10,000 nucleotides of DNA from Puniceicoccales bacterium. Its GTDB lineage: Bacteria > Verrucomicrobiota > Verrucomicrobiae > Opitutales > LL51. Location: contig JAIRLG010000006.1 in assembly GCA_031259625.1 (NCBI GenBank), positions 1 through 10,000 of the forward strand. The letters are read 5' to 3'. The position numbers and the translations under genes are program-made. Shown piece after piece: positions 6,720-10,000 of the stretch (its first letter is position 1; each line of letters begins with the position of its first letter). Under the pieces are notes generated by a model. That model was not told where the DNA came from. It saw nothing but the letters and a program-made list of their open reading frames with translations, and made no database searches.

Positions 6720-6830
6720 CCTTCGCCGGCGATCCCAAAACTTTTAAGTTTTGCTGCTGCGCTCCGCGCAGCAGGCGCTGGGCTCCAAAGCCCTTGGGCT
6801 TTGAAGCCCAGCGCGGATCGCCGGCGAAGG
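6720..6830. repeat. Cloverleaf (four-way junction) inverted-repeat element 3
   Basis: 111 bases. Outer stem: CCTTCGCCGGCGATCC (6720-6735) with 6815-6830, 16 bp perfect. Arm 1: CAAAACTT 6736-6743 with 6746-6753. Arm 2: CTGCTGCGC 6754-6762 with 6766-6774, loop TCC. Arm 3: 6775-6793 with 6796-6814, 19 bp with a single C/A mismatch (6785/6804). No base is unpaired at the junction. It begins 25 bases beyond the stop of the secreted protein gene and lies upstream of the small basic protein gene. A further GGAGCCC (6703-6709) and GGGCTCC (6829-6835) could partly extend the outer pairing. Confidence 0.93.
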
Positions 6831-6855
6831 GCTCCCCAAACGCTCGGCCGAGTAT

Positions 6856-7947
6856 TCACTCGACAGAGTACTTCCGCAGGATTTTCCGAATATCTGTTTC
6901 CAACTGAAGGAGGGATTCCTCATCGGCGTAGCCGTGTCGGCCTAAAAACTGCCTGAGGTCCTCTTCGGTGAGCATCCGTATTTCCGGTGTCTGGCTCTGG
7001 AGCTTTTCCTCTCTTTGAACATCCTGGCGCCAGCGAAATTCCTCGTGCTTCCGGCACTGTTTGGCTTCCTTGAGATCGCCCGCTCCGGGGAAGGGTAGCT
7101 CGTCGGGAGATCCGTACAGGACGCTCCGGAGATCGCGCCAGGCCTCCTGGATTTGCCCCTCGGCTCTGGCCGTACCGTCGGCCTGGCCGGGAAGGATTTC
7201 CGAGGAGGTTTGTAGAGTCTTGGCCAGCTTCAAGAGGGCTTTGAGTTCTCGGCTAAACCGTTCGGCGAAATATTTTATGTGGCTGAGATTCCGGCGCAGT
7301 TCCAGCCGGTGCTTTTCCCACCACTCCTGCTCCGTCCCGAAGAACGTCCCGCTCGGAAGGGATATCCTCGGGGGATTTCCCCCCAATTCCTCCAAGAAGG
7401 GATATTGGGCATAGATCTCCCGCAGGCCGCCCCAGAGGCCTGTGCCCTCCATTCTCACGAGGCGGCTCAGGCTTTTTTTTGCCTCTTCGATGTATTTTCT
7501 AAAATCCACCCGCCAGGCGCAGGCGCGTTCGGCCAGGAAAGCTTGAAATTTTGGGTCGTAGAAGCCCTGATCTTCCAAGGAATGGGATGCTTCGGGAAGC
7601 CAAGCTGGATGGGCCGTGAGCCCCCTAAGACCTTTCCAAGTCTCCGCCACCATCCTGCCGGCGGCTGTATTTTCCCGTTCCTCCCCAGGGGCCCGGGCGA
7701 GATCGAGCAGCGCGTTTAGCTCCTGGATGAGTTGCCTAAGGAAGCGCTCCGCACGGTAAAAATTATCCTCCTGTCCCTGATAATTCCTAGTCTCGGCTAT
7801 GCGCTTGCTGCCACTGACCCATTCGGCTATCCAGCCGGAGCTACGTTCGGCGAAAAAGGCCTCCAAATCCGTCAAGGGCGTCGCCTGCACTCCGAGGGCG
7901 CCGAAGCTCATCGCGCCGAGGACGCCGACAATTCTTAAGTTCTTCAT
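6856..7947 (-). CDS. Predicted secreted helical repeat protein of unknown function
   Basis: I do not recognise this family. The 363 residues start with a signal peptide: basic MKNLR, hydrophobic core to about residue 20, and a likely cleavage after VQA (22/23), pointing to export. The rest is predicted mostly alpha-helical, rich in Trp, Arg, Glu and Leu. Three modules end in W-x-x-L-R: ETWKGLRGL (102-110), GLWGGLREI (170-178) and EAWRDLRSV (268-276). They are preceded by similar helices, such as FYRAERFLRQLIQELNALL (63-81) and YFAERFSRELKALLKLAK (226-243), and FFAERSSGW (31-39) resembles FLAERACAW (137-145). A fourth partial copy may lie near 292-315. The ATG has a strong AGGAGG ribosome site 6 bases upstream and a good promoter. 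It is divergent from the GH77-like gene. Confidence 0.85.
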   Translation of the reverse strand: MKNLRIVGVLGAMSFGALGVQATPLTDLEAFFAERSSGWIAEWVSGSKRIAETRNYQGQEDNFYRAERFLRQLIQELNALLDLARAPGEERENTAAGRMVAETWKGLRGLTAHPAWLPEASHSLEDQGFYDPKFQAFLAERACAWRVDFRKYIEEAKKSLSRLVRMEGTGLWGGLREIYAQYPFLEELGGNPPRISLPSGTFFGTEQEWWEKHRLELRRNLSHIKYFAERFSRELKALLKLAKTLQTSSEILPGQADGTARAEGQIQEAWRDLRSVLYGSPDELPFPGAGDLKEAKQCRKHEEFRWRQDVQREEKLQSQTPEIRMLTEEDLRQFLGRHGYADEESLLQLETDIRKILRKYSVE

Positions 7948-7965
7948 CTTCCCCTCCTGCCGAAC

Positions 7966-7993
7966 ATTATTTCGACTGTGTTAATTCTGTCAA
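7966..7993 (-). promoter_or_regulatory. Sigma-70-type promoter of the secreted protein gene
   Basis: On the minus strand, TTGACA (7993-7988), a 16-base spacer and AATAAT (7971-7966, five of six to TATAAT). The -10 box is 18 bases from the ATG at 7947, leaving a short leader that contains AGGAGG. This divergent gap (7948-8113) is A+T-richer than its surroundings and the plus strand is a pyrimidine tract from about 8008 to 8068; I see no equally good promoter for the plus-strand gene. Confidence 0.65.
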
Positions 7994-8113
7994 AGACCCT
8001 AGCCCCGTATTTCTTTTCCTGATATTTTCCCATAAGTTTTTCTTCTTTCTCTCCTCATTCTCTATCCTTGAAGAGGGGTCGATAAGTGCTAAAGCTGGAA
8101 GGAGAGGCAGGAG

Positions 8114-9649
8114 ATGGCGGCGGGGAGGAAGAGGGATCGGAAGGCGGAGGATATTTTCACCCATGGAATTAAAAATTCCTACGGTGGGATTGTGGCCAAT
8201 CCTCTGGCCCTGGGCGAATCCCAGCGCTGGGGTGATGTCGGCCGCTCTTCCCGAAAATTCCTACGGCGCCTCTCGGCCCTCGGCGTAGCCTTTTGGAGAA
8301 TTTCCGAACATCCTCCGGAGACTCTCCCTTCCGGAGAAAAGGCAGCTCACTCCCAGGGCCTTTGGTCTTCGGCGTTGGCCCCCAATCCTCTCTATGTCGA
8401 CGGGTTGGACTTATACGAATGGGGCCTGTGGACGGCGGAAGAGAGGGATTTTTTCGAGACCTATGCGGAGAGCGATTGGCCGAGCTACGCCGCCGTCAAG
8501 GATTACCTCCTGCGCCGGGCGGCGCGGCAATTCTCCCATCGGGCGTCCGGGGAATTGATGGCGGAGTTTCTCTCCTTTGCCAAAACCGAGAAGGAATGGC
8601 TGGAGCCCTATGGGCTGTTTCAGTCCCTCCATCGCGCTCTGGGGAAATGCCCTTGGCAAGATTGGCCCGAGGCATTGAAGTGGAAAAGTAAAAGGGCCAT
8701 GGACGCGGCCAAACGGCAATTGTCGGAGGCCCTGCAGGTCGAGCGCCTGCTGCAGTTCTTCTTCTACCGGCAATGGAATTCGCTGCGCACCCTGGCCAAA
8801 AATCTCGGCATTTCTCTCATCCCTTCCCTCCCGCTCTGGCTCGATGAGTCCATGGCCGACCTGTGGCTGGAGCCGAAATTCTTTTCCCTCGATGCTCAGG
8901 GGCATCCGAATATCCGGGTGATCCCCCAAGGTTCAGGAGAATGGAGACTGAAATCTTTTCCCGTCCATCCCGCCTATCGCTGGCAACGCATGGCGGAGGA
9001 TCACTATGCCTGGTGGGGGAGGCGTGTGCAGACCCTGGGGCGGCACTGCGATGCGCTGTATATCAGTGATTTTCCCGAGCTCCTCCGCCATGCCGAAATC
9101 CCTCTAACGGCGGAAGGAAATATAGAGAAAGATATAGGAAATGCAGAAGGGGATATCTGCACTGTTGCTGGGCCCGGCGTTGCCTTTTTTCAGGTCCTGC
9201 AATTCCGCTCGGGCCACAGGCTCTGCATCGCCGATCCGAAGGTAGAAGCCCTCAGTTCTTCGGCGGAGTGGGCCTCTCTGCAGGATGTCCTGTCGAGCTT
9301 CTGGTGCGAATGGGATGCCGAGCCACCCACGGCGGCAGGGGATGAGAAAATTCCGGATACCTTTCGCTGGGTTCAGCTCTTACGCCCCGTGGGGCAAGAA
9401 AGACCCGATTCGAGAAGGAGCATCGCCCGCATCTTTCGGAAGTGCGAGCCCTGGGGCAAGGCATTTAGGAGTGCTCTTAATCTAGGGAAGCTCCGCCTCC
9501 TGCGGCGCTGGAAGAAGTGGCGCCAGAAGCAAATTCTCGGTCTTCCCCTCTATCTTCGCCTTCAACGCCTCCGGCAGACCCCTTCGCAGCTTGTGCTCCA
9601 CCTTCGGACCTGGGCCCGGAAGATTTCCGAGAGGGATAAGGACAACTAG
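8114..9649 (+). CDS. GH77/MalQ-like protein, apparently lacking catalytic residues
   Basis: It resembles 4-alpha-glucanotransferase (MalQ, GH77), which rearranges maltodextrins and glycogen, in order of features and length (511 residues). Matches are YGGIVANPLALGE...WGDVG (23-43) for the HPTSLPG...GIGDLG start, ALGVAFWRISEHPP (55-68) for AGQSYWQVLPLGP, APNPLYVDGLDLYEWGLWTAEE (89-110, region), LAKNLGISLIPSLPLWL (227-243) for the GIxLxGDIPIYV strand, ADLWLEPKFFSLDAQGHP (248-265), HPAYRW...HYAWW (285-301) and AGPGVAFF (352-359). Where active enzymes have RIDHFRG it reads YISDFPE (316-322), so the nucleophile Asp is Ser. The general-acid Glu region (usually EDLG) appears as ADPK (373-376). Residues about 440-511 are a basic tail. 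AAGGAG lies 9 bases before the ATG. It is probably a pseudoenzyme or a divergent binding protein. Its stop shares CTAG with rpmB. Confidence 0.75.
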   Translation: MAAGRKRDRKAEDIFTHGIKNSYGGIVANPLALGESQRWGDVGRSSRKFLRRLSALGVAFWRISEHPPETLPSGEKAAHSQGLWSSALAPNPLYVDGLDLYEWGLWTAEERDFFETYAESDWPSYAAVKDYLLRRAARQFSHRASGELMAEFLSFAKTEKEWLEPYGLFQSLHRALGKCPWQDWPEALKWKSKRAMDAAKRQLSEALQVERLLQFFFYRQWNSLRTLAKNLGISLIPSLPLWLDESMADLWLEPKFFSLDAQGHPNIRVIPQGSGEWRLKSFPVHPAYRWQRMAEDHYAWWGRRVQTLGRHCDALYISDFPELLRHAEIPLTAEGNIEKDIGNAEGDICTVAGPGVAFFQVLQFRSGHRLCIADPKVEALSSSAEWASLQDVLSSFWCEWDAEPPTAAGDEKIPDTFRWVQLLRPVGQERPDSRRSIARIFRKCEPWGKAFRSALNLGKLRLLRRWKKWRQKQILGLPLYLRLQRLRQTPSQLVLHLRTWARKISERDKDN

Positions 9650-9879
9650 GCCGCTTTTACGATTTTCCCCGCTTTGATCGCCTTGACGGAGACCCAGAGG
9701 CGCTTGATCTGTCCAGAAGGCAACACGATGCGAATATGCTGCAGGTTCGGGCGAAACTTCCGCGGCGAGCGCTTGATGATGTGCGTCCCGATACCCCCGC
9801 TCTTCTTCGTCTGTCCGCGGCGCAGAATACGATTCCCCTTAACCGGTCGTTTTCCCGTGATGGTGCAAACCTTGGACAT
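9646..9879 (-). CDS. rpmB: 50S ribosomal protein L28
   Basis: Large-subunit ribosomal protein bL28, 77 residues. The N-terminus MSKVCTITGKRPVKGN is diagnostic, followed by the basic block RSPRKFRPNLQHIRI (37-51) and the C-terminal RLWVSVKAIKAGKIVKAA typical of the family. It has a single Cys (5), so it is the form without the Cys4 zinc site. The start at 9879 fits the family; no clear ribosome site precedes it, and a promoter lies just upstream, suggesting a very short leader. Its TAG stop overlaps the TAG of the convergent GH77-like gene in the palindrome CTAG. The usual partner rpmG is not beside it. Confidence 0.96.
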   Translation of the reverse strand: MSKVCTITGKRPVKGNRILRRGQTKKSGGIGTHIIKRSPRKFRPNLQHIRIVLPSGQIKRLWVSVKAIKAGKIVKAA

Positions 9880-9900
9880 AAGAGCGAAGGATGATTTGTC

Positions 9901-9929
9901 ATTGGATGGAGAAGTTCGGGAGCTGTCAA
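9901..9929 (-). promoter_or_regulatory. Probable sigma-70-type promoter of rpmB
   Basis: On the minus strand, TTGACA (9929-9924), a 17-base spacer and TCCAAT (9906-9901, four of six to TATAAT). It ends 21 bases before the rpmB ATG and starts about 10 bases after the stop of the upstream open frame, so it is well placed to transcribe rpmB alone. The -35 box and spacing are ideal; the -10 is only fair. Confidence 0.5.
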
Positions 9930-9939
9930 GGATAAACTC

Positions 9940-10000
9940 TCAGTAATGATCCAAGACATAGGCCGCAAATCCGGAAGCCACCGAAGCGAATGCCAGCACC
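9940..10000 (-). CDS. C-terminal end of an unknown, hydrophobic protein
   Basis: Only the last 19 codons are in the window, ending VLAFASVASGFAAYVLDHY and a TGA at 9942-9940. The stretch is hydrophobic and could be a terminal membrane helix. The frame is open to the window edge and stops just before the rpmB promoter, which fits a same-strand upstream gene. It is too short to identify, and an open stretch of this length could occur by chance. Confidence 0.4.
   Translation of the reverse strand, partial: VLAFASVASGFAAYVLDHY

Noticed and set aside
6624..6956. Short plus- and minus-strand open frames across cloverleaf 3
   Set aside because: They span the palindromic element and the end of the secreted protein gene, with no ribosome site or recognisable domain.

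Overview
The window reads as a chromosomal housekeeping segment from a Gram-negative bacterium of the PVC superphylum, most likely Verrucomicrobiota. Three things suggest this: a 53-residue small basic protein (6415-6576) of a type I know from Planctomycetes/Verrucomicrobia/Chlamydiae, an lpxD gene (so lipid A is made), and bacterial serS, fmt, tsaD and rpmB of matching style. Base composition is clearly G+C-rich. I cannot name genus or species.

Layout. Nearly everything is on the minus strand, so the reading order runs from high to low coordinates: the tail of an unknown hydrophobic protein (9940-10000), rpmB (9646-9879), a secreted helical repeat protein (6856-7947), the small basic protein (6415-6576), a one-membrane-segment protein (6040-6402), tsaD (4994-6043), lpxD (3594-4682), rmuC (2272-3597), serS (959-2275) and fmt (1-746, running off the left edge). 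The only plus-strand gene is a GH77/MalQ-like protein (8114-9649). It is divergent from the secreted protein and convergent with rpmB, with which it shares a CTAG double stop.

Translational coupling is tight inside two blocks. The membrane protein and tsaD overlap as GTGA; lpxD/rmuC and rmuC/serS both overlap as ATGA. The blocks serve tRNA and translation functions (t6A synthesis, Ser-tRNA charging, Met-tRNA formylation, ribosomal protein L28), lipid A acylation and DNA maintenance.

The most unusual content is between the genes. Three junctions that are not tightly packed (serS/fmt, tsaD/lpxD, secreted protein/small basic protein) each hold a 103-111 bp element that folds into an almost completely paired four-way cloverleaf: an outer stem of 13-16 bp enclosing three hairpins with tiny loops and essentially no unpaired junction bases. 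The primary sequences differ almost entirely, but architecture, size, arm order and the tip of the middle arm are shared. A five-unit 18-bp tandem repeat lies beside the second element. The other notable items are a MalQ-like protein that appears to have lost both catalytic carboxylates, and a secreted protein built from repeated W-x-x-L-R helical modules.
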